Below are positions 10,097 to 20,830 of a stretch of 64,000 bases of DNA, piece by piece. A program made the translations under genes and the position numbers. The DNA is from Leptospira interrogans (GTDB lineage: Bacteria > Spirochaetota > Leptospiria > Leptospirales > Leptospiraceae), in NCBI RefSeq assembly GCF_900156205.1, contig NZ_FTNA01000009.1, positions 73,289-137,288 of the forward strand, given 5' to 3'. Below the pieces are notes generated by a model. The model had not been told where the DNA came from, ran no database searches, and saw only the letters and a list, made by a program, of their open reading frames with translations. Each line of letters begins with the position of its first letter. Positions within the stretch are counted from its first letter, which is position 1.

Positions 10097-12312
10097 AAGT
10101 TCAACAAGAATTGCATTTAAATGAAGTAACATTAGACGTAATTGGAATGACCTGTGCCAATTGTGCACTTAGAATTGAAAAAGGACTTAAAAAAATACCA
10201 GGAGTTAAGGATGTAAGAGTTAATTTTGCAATGGAAACCGCAAAGATAGATTTTGAATCTTCAATCTCAAAAGAAATTCTAATGGATAAAATAGATTTTT
10301 TAGGTTATCGTGCGGTTGTTCACGAAGATATAGAAATAGATGGAGAAATTCAGAAAAAAGAATTCAAAAAACTAAAAGTTCGAGTTATTGTTTCCGCATT
10401 TTTGTCTTTACCATTACTTTTAAGTATGATTGGGCATTTTGAGAATAATCTAAATTTTGAATATTTATCTTTTCTAATGAATCCTTGGTTACAGTTTGTT
10501 TTAGCTACCCCAATCCAATTTTGGATCGGAGCTTCTTTTTATAAAGGTAGTTTTCGCGCTCTTAGAAATGGGGGAGCTAATATGGACGTTCTAGTTGTTT
10601 TAGGAACGTCTGCCGCGTATTTTTATAGCGTCTATTTGACATTTATTTTCAATGAAAAATACATTCATAAGACAGCGAATCTATATTACGAAACTTCATC
10701 TGTGTTGATCACTTTGATTCTTTTTGGAAAATTGTTGGAACATATAGTAAAGGGTAAATCTTCGAAGGCAATTCAATCCTTGGTAAATTTACAACCAAAA
10801 AAAGCGAACGTCATTAGAGAAAAAGAGATTCAAGAGATCCCTTTGCTTGCAGTTCGCTCTGGAGATTTGATTTTGGTAAAGCCGGGAGAAAGTATTCCTG
10901 TGGACGGAATAATAGAAGAGGGAAGTTCAACCATCGACGAATCGATGTTAACCGGAGAAAGCATTCCTGTTGAAAAAACAATTTCCAATTTCGTTTACGG
11001 AGGTTCATTAAATCAAAACGGAACTTTCAAGTTCAGGGCTTTAAAAGTTGGAAAAGAAACTTTGCTCTCGGGAATCATTCGAGCGGTTCGAGAAGCCCAA
11101 GGAACCAAGGCTCCGATTCAAAGGATTGCAGATCAAATTTCGGAAATATTTGTTCCAGTGATTGTTTTGATCTCAGTAATTACTTTATGTGTATGGTATT
11201 TTTGGATTTTGCCTTCTACCTTTTCAGTAGCACTAGAAAAGGCAATTGCTGTGCTTGTGGTCGCTTGTCCTTGTGCTTTAGGTTTGGCGACTCCGATTTC
11301 GGTTTTAACCGGGTCTGGAAAAGCGGCTACTATGGGAATTTTGTTTCGTAGTGCAGAAGCATTAGAAATATTGCATAAAGTAAATGCAATTGTTTTTGAT
11401 AAGACCGGGACTTTAACTTATGGAAAACCGGTTTTGAAAAGTTTAGAAAGTTTGAATATGACTAAAGAAAATAATTTACTTACGTTAGCCGCTTCTGCTG
11501 AACAGAACTCGGAACATCCTCTTTCGAAAGCGATCGTAGAAAGTGCAAAGAAAAAAGGTCTTGTTTTAGCGATTCCCGAAAATTTTGAAACAATACCTGG
11601 AGGAGGTATTTCCGCCATTGTGGAGGGAAATCGGATATTGATTGGAACAGAGAGATTATTTTACGCAAAAGGAATAGAGCTGAATCAAGAATTAAACAAT
11701 CTGAAACGAATAAGAGAAGAAGAAGGAAATACGGTCGTCCATTTGAGTGTGAACGGAATTCATTCTGCTATATTGACATTAGCAGATACGCTTAAAGAAT
11801 CTACTCCGGCAACGATCGAAAAGTTGAAATCTTTGGGTATAGAAGTTTATATGATAACTGGAGACAATGAAAGAACGGCTCGAGTTATCTCAAAAGATTG
11901 TGGTATTGAACGCGTGTTAGCTGAAGTTCTTCCGGAGAAAAAAGCGATGGAAGTAAAGAATCTAAAAAGTTTAGGAAAAGTGGTTTCTATGGTGGGGGAC
12001 GGAATTAACGATGCTCCTGCGCTTGCGATTTCGGATCTTGGGATTGCTATGGGAACCGGAACGGATGTGGCAATGGAATCTTCCGATTTAGTGATCGTAA
12101 ACGGGGATTTGAATTCAATTGTAAACGCTATTACTATCAGCAGAAAAACGGTTTATAATATTCGACAGAATTTTTTCTGGGCGCTACTCTATAATACGTT
12201 AGGTATTCCGATCGCAGCCGCAGGATTTTTAGCACCTTGGGTTGCGGGTGGGGCTATGGCTCTCAGTTCGGTTTCGGTAGTTTTAAACGCCCTTAGATTA
12301 CAAAGGGATTGA
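10093..12312 (+). CDS. copA: CopA, Cu(I)-exporting P1B-type ATPase
   Basis: A 739-residue P-type ATPase that pumps Cu(I) out of the cytoplasm. A single HMA domain with GMTCANC (C21, C24) opens the protein. The membrane copper site CPC is at 392-394, the phosphorylated Asp is D436 in DKTGTLT, the actuator TGES motif lies upstream, and the hinge motif GDGINDAP is near 635-642. All key residues are present and the length is normal for the family. It overlaps copZ by four bases and is the last gene of the operon. CPC plus the chaperone neighbour indicate Cu(I)/Ag(I) specificity. Confidence 0.95.
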   Translation: MKVQQELHLNEVTLDVIGMTCANCALRIEKGLKKIPGVKDVRVNFAMETAKIDFESSISKEILMDKIDFLGYRAVVHEDIEIDGEIQKKEFKKLKVRVIVSAFLSLPLLLSMIGHFENNLNFEYLSFLMNPWLQFVLATPIQFWIGASFYKGSFRALRNGGANMDVLVVLGTSAAYFYSVYLTFIFNEKYIHKTANLYYETSSVLITLILFGKLLEHIVKGKSSKAIQSLVNLQPKKANVIREKEIQEIPLLAVRSGDLILVKPGESIPVDGIIEEGSSTIDESMLTGESIPVEKTISNFVYGGSLNQNGTFKFRALKVGKETLLSGIIRAVREAQGTKAPIQRIADQISEIFVPVIVLISVITLCVWYFWILPSTFSVALEKAIAVLVVACPCALGLATPISVLTGSGKAATMGILFRSAEALEILHKVNAIVFDKTGTLTYGKPVLKSLESLNMTKENNLLTLAASAEQNSEHPLSKAIVESAKKKGLVLAIPENFETIPGGGISAIVEGNRILIGTERLFYAKGIELNQELNNLKRIREEEGNTVVHLSVNGIHSAILTLADTLKESTPATIEKLKSLGIEVYMITGDNERTARVISKDCGIERVLAEVLPEKKAMEVKNLKSLGKVVSMVGDGINDAPALAISDLGIAMGTGTDVAMESSDLVIVNGDLNSIVNAITISRKTVYNIRQNFFWALLYNTLGIPIAAAGFLAPWVAGGAMALSSVSVVLNALRLQRD

Positions 12313-12619
12313 TTTTCAATAAATTAGTAATTTAATATATTAAAATGTTTTATTTTCATAGAAAAAATACATAAAAAAATAATAATATGATGTAAATTTG
12401 CTTTAAGTGAACCTCTGTAAATACAAAATGAATGATAGGCTAATCAAATTTCTGCATGAAATTGATGTTTTGTAGAGTCAAAAGTTTCATCTTTGAACTT
12501 GTCCCAAAATTTTATAATTAATCATGTTTGAATCCCTAACAAGACGTATTATCCATTTCTATAAATTGAGTACCTATCAATGTTGTGATAAAGAGTCGAT
12601 TAGCTTAACTTCGGTATAA

Positions 12620-12800
12620 TCTAATTCGAAAGCGATTGAAGTGTAGAGAAACTTAGCAGAACGCTCTCTCAAACTCAGTATCTCAGGCGCTCGACAGATC
12701 GTGTTCTAAATTGAAACTAAAGACGTAATATTGTATTACACTTCTTTTATGCAATTTATTGACTGCAGCTGAAAGCGCGGTCCGGCAAAGCCGGATTCGC
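12620..12800 (+). repeat. Dispersed repeat R3, uninterrupted copy
   Basis: About 180 bp, running from CGAAAGCGATTGAAGTGTAG through ACTAAAGACG to GCAATTTATTGAC and GCGCGGTCC. It serves as an empty-site reference for the R3 copies split at 2291 and at 54350/54683. Confidence 0.65.
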
Positions 12801-12835
12801 TCAAATTTTCTTACGTTGAATTTGCATTATAGAAT

Positions 12836-12939
12836 TAGAGTTGTTGAAAAATTCCCTAGTTCCGATTAACAAAACTATTTCAATCGACCGTTTCCATAAA
12901 ATAGAAACAGATAGGAGAATTAATTTTTCAACTACTCTA
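12836..12939 (+). mobile_element. MITE-A copy
   Basis: Ends TAGAGTTGTTGAAAAATT and AATTTTTCAACTACTCTA, flanked by TA. It lies directly after an R3 copy. Confidence 0.8.
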
Positions 12940-13007
12940 TTATAAATGTGTAAATTGTTGAATTGAAAACTCTATCATATAATTCTGAGTAGTTTTTATA
13001 AACTCTA

Positions 13008-13634
13008 TTATTTACTTTTTAAGGCTTCTTCTATCCATTCTTTATAAGAATGAAGACCGCTGATTGTAGAAACGTATTTATTTGCTTCTGAATCGAGTTC
13101 TATTCCGTATGTGATGAATCTTCCCACAACCGGAGTGTAAAATGCGTCGGCGATTGTAAATTCTTTTCCGAATAAAAAAGGACCTTGATATAAATTTAAA
13201 CAGTCTTTCCAGATAGATTCAATTCTTTGAATATCTTTCCAAACTTCTTCGGGAAACGATTTGCCATAGAGTCTTTCAATTATTTTCATTGGTAGATTTT
13301 TTCTAAGATCGGAAAAACCAGAATGCATTTCTGCGACGATGGAACGAGCGATGGCTCTTAATGTTTTATCTTTAGGCCAAAGATTTTTTTCGGGAAAGGT
13401 TTCAGCTAAATATTCTACGATGCTATTAGTATCCCAGATTTTGATGTCTCCATCTATTAGGACTGGTACTTTACTTGCATTGGAATAGAGTTTTATCTTT
13501 TCATAAAATTCTGGTGTGTTTAGAGTTAAAGAGATTTCAATAAACGGAATATTCTTTTCTTTTAATAAAATCCAAGGACGCATGGACCAAGAGGAAAGTT
13601 TTTTATCACCAATTACAAGTTGAAGATTTGTCAT
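13008..13634 (-). CDS. Glutathione S-transferase family protein
   Basis: A 208-residue protein with a thioredoxin-like N-terminal half (residues 1-80) bearing KLSSWSMRPW and the cis-Pro/substrate loop KVPVLIDGD, followed by the conserved WDTNSIVEYLAE segment that contacts glutathione in the family. The helical C-terminal half starts near residue 90. Soluble and cytoplasmic. It is a single gene on the minus strand. Detoxification is the usual role; whether glutathione or another thiol is used in this organism cannot be told. Confidence 0.85.
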   Translation of the reverse strand: MTNLQLVIGDKKLSSWSMRPWILLKEKNIPFIEISLTLNTPEFYEKIKLYSNASKVPVLIDGDIKIWDTNSIVEYLAETFPEKNLWPKDKTLRAIARSIVAEMHSGFSDLRKNLPMKIIERLYGKSFPEEVWKDIQRIESIWKDCLNLYQGPFLFGKEFTIADAFYTPVVGRFITYGIELDSEANKYVSTISGLHSYKEWIEEALKSK

Positions 13635-14528
13635 ACGGCCAAATTCTTTTGAAAATGAAATTTTGAAAGTTGAAATTAGATAAAATGGCGTTCTTTCTAG
13701 ATTTGAAGAGAAGGTGATTGGTTACTAATTCTGTAAAAATTGGAATCATGAATTTTCATCTCAAAACCGTCCAATGTGGGAACTATTATGAAAATTGAAC
13801 GACATCAGAACTACTCAAAAGTTCACAAATTGCCAAATGCGACTTAATTTGTAGGAACTACTATATTTTATTAAGAATTTCTAAAGAATTATCATGTAAA
13901 ATTTTCTGAGGTTTCAAGCTCTTGGGTATTTTTTATAGGTTTTGAGCAGAAATTAAAGTCTACTAAATTGGGTTATATCCTAGTGTGCGCTATAATTGTA
14001 TTGAAGGGTTCGAGACTTTTTTGTAAATGTGGGAACTACAACAGCAAAAATACAAATTAAAAACCGCAGACTAATTAGAAATGAGACTTAATCTGTGGGA
14101 ACTCTCATTCGAATTTGCCTGAAGTTTACGGACTTATTTGGTTTTTAACATGAGTTAGTGTGAGAAAATTTTTTTAAAAATAGTGATTCTTACATTTTCA
14201 AAAGTTTTTTTGTAAATTGTGGTTTGTGGGAGCTACCACGTTTTATGAAAAAGTTTTCTTGTAAAACAATTGTGGGAACTCTTACAAATTACAATTTTTC
14301 CAGAGAAATTGTCTTGAAAAACCTACTCGATTAGCACCTATAACTCTTTCGTTAACGTAAATTCGTAGAGAAAATCTTGACGAATAAAAAATTAATGCAA
14401 CTTGCTGAATTGAATTAAACGTCCTCTCGGCTCGTTCGACAGAACTTAAAAAAACATAGTGACTGTTGTGCAGAAAATTATAAATTAATAGTTAATAACT
14501 TTATAAAGTACTTAACTATTAATTCTTG
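13635..14528. other. Intergenic region with repeat R4 and short palindromes
   Basis: Most of the first half is an R4 copy. The second half holds further short palindromes (near 14095, 14224 and 14270). No gene is seen. Confidence 0.6.
13768..14060 (+). repeat. Dispersed repeat R4, empty-site copy
   Basis: It matches 31025-31465 except that the latter has a MITE-C inserted. The target here reads GAGCAGAAATTAAAGTCT (around 13957). The first half also matches 48005-48155 in inverted orientation. Confidence 0.75.
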
Positions 14529-14984
14529 TCAGTCTTTAACGGAAAGAAGAAGGTGGACTTGAGTTTCTGGAGTCTCCGAAAAGTCAATTGGATAAATTTC
14601 ATAGTCTACTTCAAAGGCTCTTCTGCGTTTTATATCCGAATTTGTCCAAACTTTTTGCCAGAGCTCAATGATTATATTGGGGCTTTTACCTTTTAACGAA
14701 GTCAGTTCCAAATATTTTCCTTCTGGAAGTTGAACTGTTTCGAAAATATTTATTTCATCAGAAGGAACTCCGATGAAATAAGAGTATTCTCCGTTTTCAT
14801 CACTTTCATAATCTTTGTAAACGGCATAGATGAACTTGTCTGTGGTTTTAAGTTTAGGTAGAACTTCACCAAAAAATTTTTCCCATAACTTCGGAATGTT
14901 TCCGTTTGATCCCATTTCGTTTTCATTTTTTGTACGAGTTCCAATTCCAATAAGATACTTTTTTGGCATTAAACATTCTTTCAT
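14529..14984 (-). CDS. GyrI-like / AraC effector-binding domain protein
   Basis: A 151-residue stand-alone small-molecule-binding domain of the GyrI-like (SOUL/AraC effector-binding) type. Supporting features are the order of short strands, the YAVYKDYESDENGEYSYFIGV core and the P-E-G-KYLELTSLKG strand that is typical of this fold. There is no DNA-binding domain. The ribosome-binding site AGGAT lies eight bases before ATG 14984; an in-frame ATG at 14966 is possible. A perfect 13-bp palindrome sits 26 bp upstream. It is divergent from the PAS-LuxR regulator. The ligand is unknown. Confidence 0.7.
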   Translation of the reverse strand: MKECLMPKKYLIGIGTRTKNENEMGSNGNIPKLWEKFFGEVLPKLKTTDKFIYAVYKDYESDENGEYSYFIGVPSDEINIFETVQLPEGKYLELTSLKGKSPNIIIELWQKVWTNSDIKRRRAFEVDYEIYPIDFSETPETQVHLLLSVKD

Positions 14985-15009
14985 AATTTTTATCCTGTTC
15001 GTTAAACAT

Positions 15010-15040
15010 TTAATTAAGAGAAGAGTATTCTCTTAATTAA
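15010..15040. promoter_or_regulatory. Perfect 13-bp palindrome between divergent genes
   Basis: TTAATTAAGAGAA (15010-15022) and TTCTCTTAATTAA (15028-15040), with a five-base spacer. Its position in the leader of the GyrI-like gene suggests an operator or RNA hairpin. Confidence 0.5.
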
Positions 15041-15149
15041 GTAGAAATAAAATTTAAGCAAATATTTGCGTTTAAATAAGATGGTCTATTACTTAATGGA
15101 TTTGAATTATTGATTTTTATCAATGTTTCTGAATGTTTTCGAAGGCCAC

Positions 15150-15202
<53 letters not shown>

Positions 15203-15241
15203 GATAAGAATCGTTTATTCCTTAAGAAATGGAGGAGATCT

Positions 15242-15283
15242 ATGTCTACGACGAAAGTAAAAATCGAGGAGGTAAAGAAATGA
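15242..15283 (+). CDS. 13-codon leader ORF coupled to the PAS-LuxR gene
   Basis: ATG 15242 follows a strong ribosome-binding site (GGAGGAG at 15231-15237). It encodes MSTTKVKIEEVKK and stops at TGA 15281-15283, overlapping the ATG of the regulator (ATGA). The regulator's own site GAGGAGG (15266-15272) lies inside this ORF. The arrangement looks designed for translational coupling or attenuation. It is too short for a homology call. Confidence 0.45.
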   Translation: MSTTKVKIEEVKK

Positions 15284-15954
15284 TGAACCTTTCTTCGATT
15301 TTAGTTTCTTATTTTTATCAATATCCACATGCGATGTTTATAACAAATCGGTGCGGGATGATTGAATATATTAATCCGGTATTTGAAACACTTTCCGGTT
15401 ATAGCAGAAGTGAACTGATTGGACAGAACCCAAAGTTGTTTCAAGCGGGAGTACACGACCCTAATTTTTACGAAGAATTATGGAAAACAATTCTTTCAGG
15501 CAAAGAATACGAAGGGAATTTCTTAAATCGAAATGGATCAGGAGAAACGATTGCTTGGAAGGAAAGGATTACCCCTCTTCGAGACGAAGCGGGAAACATT
15601 TCAAATTTCTTATGTAGAGTAGACCTTTCTTCGAAAGACGAGGTCAGTGCAGTTCCAACCGAAGAACAGTCGATGCCCGTCGAAAATTTTCAAAACACAA
15701 AAGTTAAAGAATCTCTTTTCCCACAACTGCAAAGGGAATACGGGCTGACATGTCAGGAAGCGAAAATCTGTGAACGTTTAGTTGCTGGGCAGACAAGAGC
15801 TTGTCTCATTCAACAACTTGGAGTACATTCAGGAACTCTAAAGAACCATCTCAAAGCGATTTATAGAAAAACAATCGAAAAGGATTTGCCTCAACCAGGA
15901 CAAGGAAGAGATAAACTTCAAAGACTTACTATGTTTTTGATTCGTCTCTGCTGA
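15280..15954 (+). CDS. PAS-domain LuxR-type transcriptional regulator
   Basis: A PAS sensor domain (about residues 10-115, with the TNRCGMIEYINPVFE and GYSRSELIGQNPKLFQ segments typical of PAS) is joined to a C-terminal LuxR helix-turn-helix (LTCQEAKICERLVAGQT ... GTLKNHLKAIYRKT). It is likely a cytoplasmic, ligand- or redox-responsive activator without a receiver domain. I choose ATG 15280 over ATG 15229 because GAGGAGG lies seven bases upstream and the extra 17 residues overlap the leader ORF. A strong bidirectional terminator follows. Cofactor and targets are unknown. Confidence 0.82.
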   Translation: MMNLSSILVSYFYQYPHAMFITNRCGMIEYINPVFETLSGYSRSELIGQNPKLFQAGVHDPNFYEELWKTILSGKEYEGNFLNRNGSGETIAWKERITPLRDEAGNISNFLCRVDLSSKDEVSAVPTEEQSMPVENFQNTKVKESLFPQLQREYGLTCQEAKICERLVAGQTRACLIQQLGVHSGTLKNHLKAIYRKTIEKDLPQPGQGRDKLQRLTMFLIRLC

Positions 15955-15963
15955 TCAGATTTA

Positions 15964-16015
15964 AAAACACAAGGAATTGGAGTGGAACACAATCGATTCT
16001 GATTCCTTGTGTTTT
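15964..16015. terminator. Bidirectional terminator between convergent genes
   Basis: The arms AAAACACAAGGAAT (15964-15977) and ATTCCTTGTGTTTT (16002-16015) pair perfectly over 14 bp, with T-rich tails on both strands. The structure overlaps the end of msrA. Confidence 0.75.
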
Positions 16016-16607
16016 AACGTTGCCTACACATTTTTTCTAAGTAATCTTCTCTTCCTGAGTATTTTTTATATTTCTTATATTGTTCCGAATTGGTTTTATA
16101 ATAATTTTGGTGATAATCTTCCGCAGGATAAAAAGAAGTAAAAGGAATGATTTCGACTACGATCGAACCGGGAAACTTTTTGGATTCTGAAATTTCACGT
16201 TTGGATTTTTCGGCAGCTTTTTTTTGAGTTTGGTTATGATAGAAAATGCCAGTTCTATATTGATTTCCTCGATCTGCAAATTGTCCACCATTGTCTGTTG
16301 GATCGATTTGATTCCAAAAAACTGTTAGTAATTCTTCATAACGAATTTTAGAAGAATCGAATTCTATTTGAACACTTTCTCTATGACCCGTTTTGCCTCG
16401 ACTTACTTCCTGATAAGTAGGATAGAATTCTTTTCCCCCGGAATAACCGGCTACGACCGAGATAACTCCGGGAAGAGATTCGAATGGTCCTTCCATACAC
16501 CAAAAACAACCGCCGGCAAATGTGGCTTTTTCTGTTTTAGGAGTCGCCATTAAATTAGGAGAAAAAAATATAATATAGATAAAAATTAAAATTTTAAGAT
16601 TAAACAT
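16014..16607 (-). CDS. msrA: Peptide methionine-(S)-S-oxide reductase, exported
   Basis: A 197-residue MsrA that reduces methionine-S-sulfoxide in proteins. The catalytic motif GGCFWCMEGPF contains the nucleophilic Cys34 and Cys37. The region following it (PGVISVVAGYSGG) and QYRTGIFYH are family signatures. The N-terminal ~21 residues form a signal peptide (ending NLMATPK), so this copy probably works in the periplasm, repairing envelope proteins after oxidative damage. It ends within the shared terminator. No MsrB domain is fused. Confidence 0.93.
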   Translation of the reverse strand: MFNLKILIFIYIIFFSPNLMATPKTEKATFAGGCFWCMEGPFESLPGVISVVAGYSGGKEFYPTYQEVSRGKTGHRESVQIEFDSSKIRYEELLTVFWNQIDPTDNGGQFADRGNQYRTGIFYHNQTQKKAAEKSKREISESKKFPGSIVVEIIPFTSFYPAEDYHQNYYKTNSEQYKKYKKYSGREDYLEKMCRQR

Positions 16608-17340
16608 CCTACTAAAAGAATTCGAAGTTTAGAAAAATTTGTTACTAAAAAAAGAACTTATACTATTAATTTAAGGGAACTTCTATCGAATTTAAAAAGA
16701 ATGATTTTATTCAGAGTATATCGTAGATACCGCAAATTTTTATCATAAAATCTGTTTGAGAGTGACCGCAAGTCATCTTAGCTATGAAATTCGTGAGCTT
16801 AACTACTATGACCTAAAGTGTTTATTTGCCAAAATTTTCTTACACTGAAGTAGAGTAAATTTCTGCAATAGCTTTATTATATAGAATTGATAAACGGAAG
16901 AGAATTGGAAAAATGTAGGAACTACTAAAATTTACAATTCAATTCAGAAAATGTCTCAAAACTGAAAAGCTTTTATTCGCAATGTGAGGTAAATTGTGGG
17001 AACTACCACGTTTGTTAAATATTCAAATAGATTTATTTTGAGATTTTAGAAAGAACTCTAAAAAATTGCGGGAACTACCACAAATTTAGATCTTAAAGTT
17101 GAATGAATACTTACTTTCTTCCGACAAATATTTCATTCAAAAAAATGTATGCAAGAGGATAGAAATTATTTCGCAAGTAAAAAAGGAACATCAAACTTAT
17201 ACACCAACTAAAGGTCTAAAATTCAGTTTGAGGATCGATTCGATTATCAAAAAATCTTTCGAACGTATAAATATGATTTTCATTTTAAAAGAAAAAAATC
17301 CTATGTTTTCTTTTCAGAAATCTAAAATTAAGAACCAAAT
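16608..17340. other. Intergenic region with short palindromes
   Basis: It holds several TGTGGGAACTACCACA-type palindromes (near 16914, 16996, 17070). An 81-codon frame at 17099-17344 has no ribosome-binding site or recognisable content and I do not call it. Confidence 0.5.
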
Positions 17341-18597
17341 ATGAAAATCGCAATCTTAGGAAGTGGAATCGCGGGGTTAAGCGCGTGTTGGTATTTAAGC
17401 AAAGAACATGACGTAATTTTAATTGAACGTCATTCTCTTCCCGGAATGGATGCGCATGGAACGGATATATCTTTAAAGGACGGAGTTTTTAGATTTGACG
17501 TTCCTTTTAGAGCGTTCAAACAAAATTATTATCCTTGTCTAATAGAAATGTATAACGAAGCCGGAATTGAGTTTAGACCGGTAGATTATTCTTTTTCTTT
17601 GAGTGAAAGGGACGGAACTACTTATTTTCAATTTGCTACGATCGGGATCGGAGGAAATTTTTACCCATTCGTTTCTCCGGTTTGTTTTAAAAACGGTGAA
17701 TCTAGAAAAATTTTTTCTGATACAATTCGTTTTTATGGCGAATCTGCAAAACAATTAGAGTCCCTGCGTGGAGAACAACTTACGATTTCCGGATTCTTAC
17801 AAAGATTCGGATATTCTAAAGAATTTGAAAATAAATATCTGATTCCAATGTTCGCCACCATTAATACGTGTACGATTCTAAGTGCAAAAAATTATCCAGC
17901 GGAAGCGGTGATTCGTTATCATTCTAAGGGACTGAAGTTTTTACGATTTTTAACCGCAAGTCATGGAACCAAGGACATTACAGAAAAACTTTCCATTGGA
18001 GCAAAAGAACTTAGATTAAAAACCAATCCTAGAAAGATAGAACAGAATGGAAAAAAAGTATTTGTTTCTTTTGATGACGGAAAAGAAGAATTTGATCGAG
18101 TAATTATAGCCACCCCGGCAAATCAGGCGATTTCGTTGCTTCCAGATGAGATGGCTCCGGAAAAAGAGCTTCTGTCTTCGTTTCATTATGAAGAATCGGA
18201 AATTTTAATGCATACCGATCCTTCTTTTATGCCAAATAAAAAAAGACATTGGGCCCCACTTTGTTTTACTCTTTCGCCGGAGACAGACAAACCTTCTGCT
18301 ACGATTCGTTTGAACAAGGTCCTTCCGGAAATTGGAAAGGTTGAAATCTTTCAAACCTGGAATCCATTAGAAGAACCTAAACGAGGCACTTTGATTTCCC
18401 GTTCTCGATTTGAAAGACCGATCATCGATTTGAAAAATCAAAAAACGGTAGAGAAACTAAAAGCTCTTCAAGAACAGCCTGGAAGAAAAATCTGGTTTTG
18501 TGGCTCTTATGCAAGATATGGAATTCCTCTATTAGAAGCAGGGGTATCCACTTCTTTAGATGTAAAACGTTGGGTAGAAAATTCGGAACGTTTTTAG
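17341..18597 (+). CDS. FAD-dependent oxidoreductase (COG2907-like)
   Basis: A 418-residue flavoprotein with an N-terminal dinucleotide-binding fold GSGIAGLSACWYLS (7-20) followed by the acidic residue that binds FAD ribose (IERHS). The later segments RVIIATPANQAISLLP and MHTDPSFMPNKKRHW match the COG2907 group of predicted NAD/FAD-binding proteins, which often occur beside fatty-acid methyltransferase (Cfa-like) genes. Here the convergent neighbour is a methyltransferase, overlapping by four bases. The substrate is unknown; a lipid or fatty-acid oxidation is inference. Confidence 0.8.
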   Translation: MKIAILGSGIAGLSACWYLSKEHDVILIERHSLPGMDAHGTDISLKDGVFRFDVPFRAFKQNYYPCLIEMYNEAGIEFRPVDYSFSLSERDGTTYFQFATIGIGGNFYPFVSPVCFKNGESRKIFSDTIRFYGESAKQLESLRGEQLTISGFLQRFGYSKEFENKYLIPMFATINTCTILSAKNYPAEAVIRYHSKGLKFLRFLTASHGTKDITEKLSIGAKELRLKTNPRKIEQNGKKVFVSFDDGKEEFDRVIIATPANQAISLLPDEMAPEKELLSSFHYEESEILMHTDPSFMPNKKRHWAPLCFTLSPETDKPSATIRLNKVLPEIGKVEIFQTWNPLEEPKRGTLISRSRFERPIIDLKNQKTVEKLKALQEQPGRKIWFCGSYARYGIPLLEAGVSTSLDVKRWVENSERF

Positions 18598-19427
18598 TCT
18601 GGTTTGACCGCCGAATATAAAACAAATTGAAAGTATTTTTTCATTCTTTCTCCACCTAAAAACTCGGCAAAGTAGGAATATTTACGAGAGATTTCTTTGG
18701 GAATACTCGATTCTTTCGATTTCATTTTAAGAAAATTTGAAAAACCCTCAAAGATGTATTTTTCTAAAAAATCAAAACCTTCCAACAAAAAGCCAGAAGA
18801 TCTTAAAAGTTGGGAAAGAGAATCCGGTGTAACTCGGTTGTTTTTAGGGATCGAACCGGATTTACAAATCATTTTTCTAAACCAAGAATCTATCATTCCC
18901 AGTTTCGAATTTTTCAAAATCAGTTCTGCGGAAACTAATTTGCCTCCAGGTTTGAGAATTTTAAAGGCCTGTTTACAAAATTCTATTCGATCGGAAAAGA
19001 AAGAAGCGCTGTCTAGACAAAAAATTCTATCTAAAGATTGATGTGGAAAAGAAAGAATCGCTTTTTCGACGGAAGAACAAATCAATTTAGGGGAAACATT
19101 TGATTTAGATTCTATCAGTTTTTTTGCAAATTCAGTTTGGACGAAAGAGCCGTTGACGCCTACTAGATCGGAAAAGTTTAGAGAAAATTTTTCTTTCCAG
19201 ACAAAGAATTGATCCCCACATCCAAAACCCAGATCCAATACTTTGAGCCCAGGTTTCAGATCTGCTTTTCTACCTAAAAGTAGTGCTAACTCTTTACAGG
19301 CAGTAGGGTAGTCGGTAGTGTCTTTCCAATAACCGAAGTTTGCCCAGGAAGAATTTTTCGGATTGAGATAAAGATGTGCAAGGGTATCCGGAGCTTCTAT
19401 ACGTTTTTTTTTAAAAAAGATTTTCAT
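18594..19427 (-). CDS. Class I SAM-dependent methyltransferase
   Basis: A 277-residue Rossmann-fold methyltransferase. The SAM-binding motif I is VLDLGFGCGDQFF (residues 64-76), the motif II-like acidic residue is in FCLDSASFF, and motif IV/V is FKILKPGGKLVSAEL. This form resembles sterol/cyclopropane-type and ubiquinone-type small-molecule methyltransferases. It is convergent with the FAD oxidoreductase, with a four-base overlap at the 3' ends. The substrate is not readable from the sequence. Confidence 0.82.
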   Translation of the reverse strand: MKIFFKKKRIEAPDTLAHLYLNPKNSSWANFGYWKDTTDYPTACKELALLLGRKADLKPGLKVLDLGFGCGDQFFVWKEKFSLNFSDLVGVNGSFVQTEFAKKLIESKSNVSPKLICSSVEKAILSFPHQSLDRIFCLDSASFFSDRIEFCKQAFKILKPGGKLVSAELILKNSKLGMIDSWFRKMICKSGSIPKNNRVTPDSLSQLLRSSGFLLEGFDFLEKYIFEGFSNFLKMKSKESSIPKEISRKYSYFAEFLGGERMKKYFQFVLYSAVKPD

Positions 19428-20813
<1,386 letters not shown>

Positions 20814-20830
20814 AAACCCAAACGAAAATA

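Larger units (their letters stand above)
12313..13007. other. Intergenic region with R3 and MITE-A
   Basis: It contains an uninterrupted R3 copy (about 12620-12800) followed by a MITE-A copy (12836-12939). No gene is seen. Confidence 0.6.

Noticed and set aside
14000..14030. tRNA-like GGGTTCGAGAC (also near 31430)
   Set aside because: No cloverleaf arms can be formed around it, and it is part of repeat R4.
17099..17344. 81-codon ORF ending in an overlap with the FAD oxidoreductase start
   Set aside because: No ribosome-binding site, low-complexity Lys/Ile-rich content and no recognisable motif; it begins in the palindrome-rich gap.
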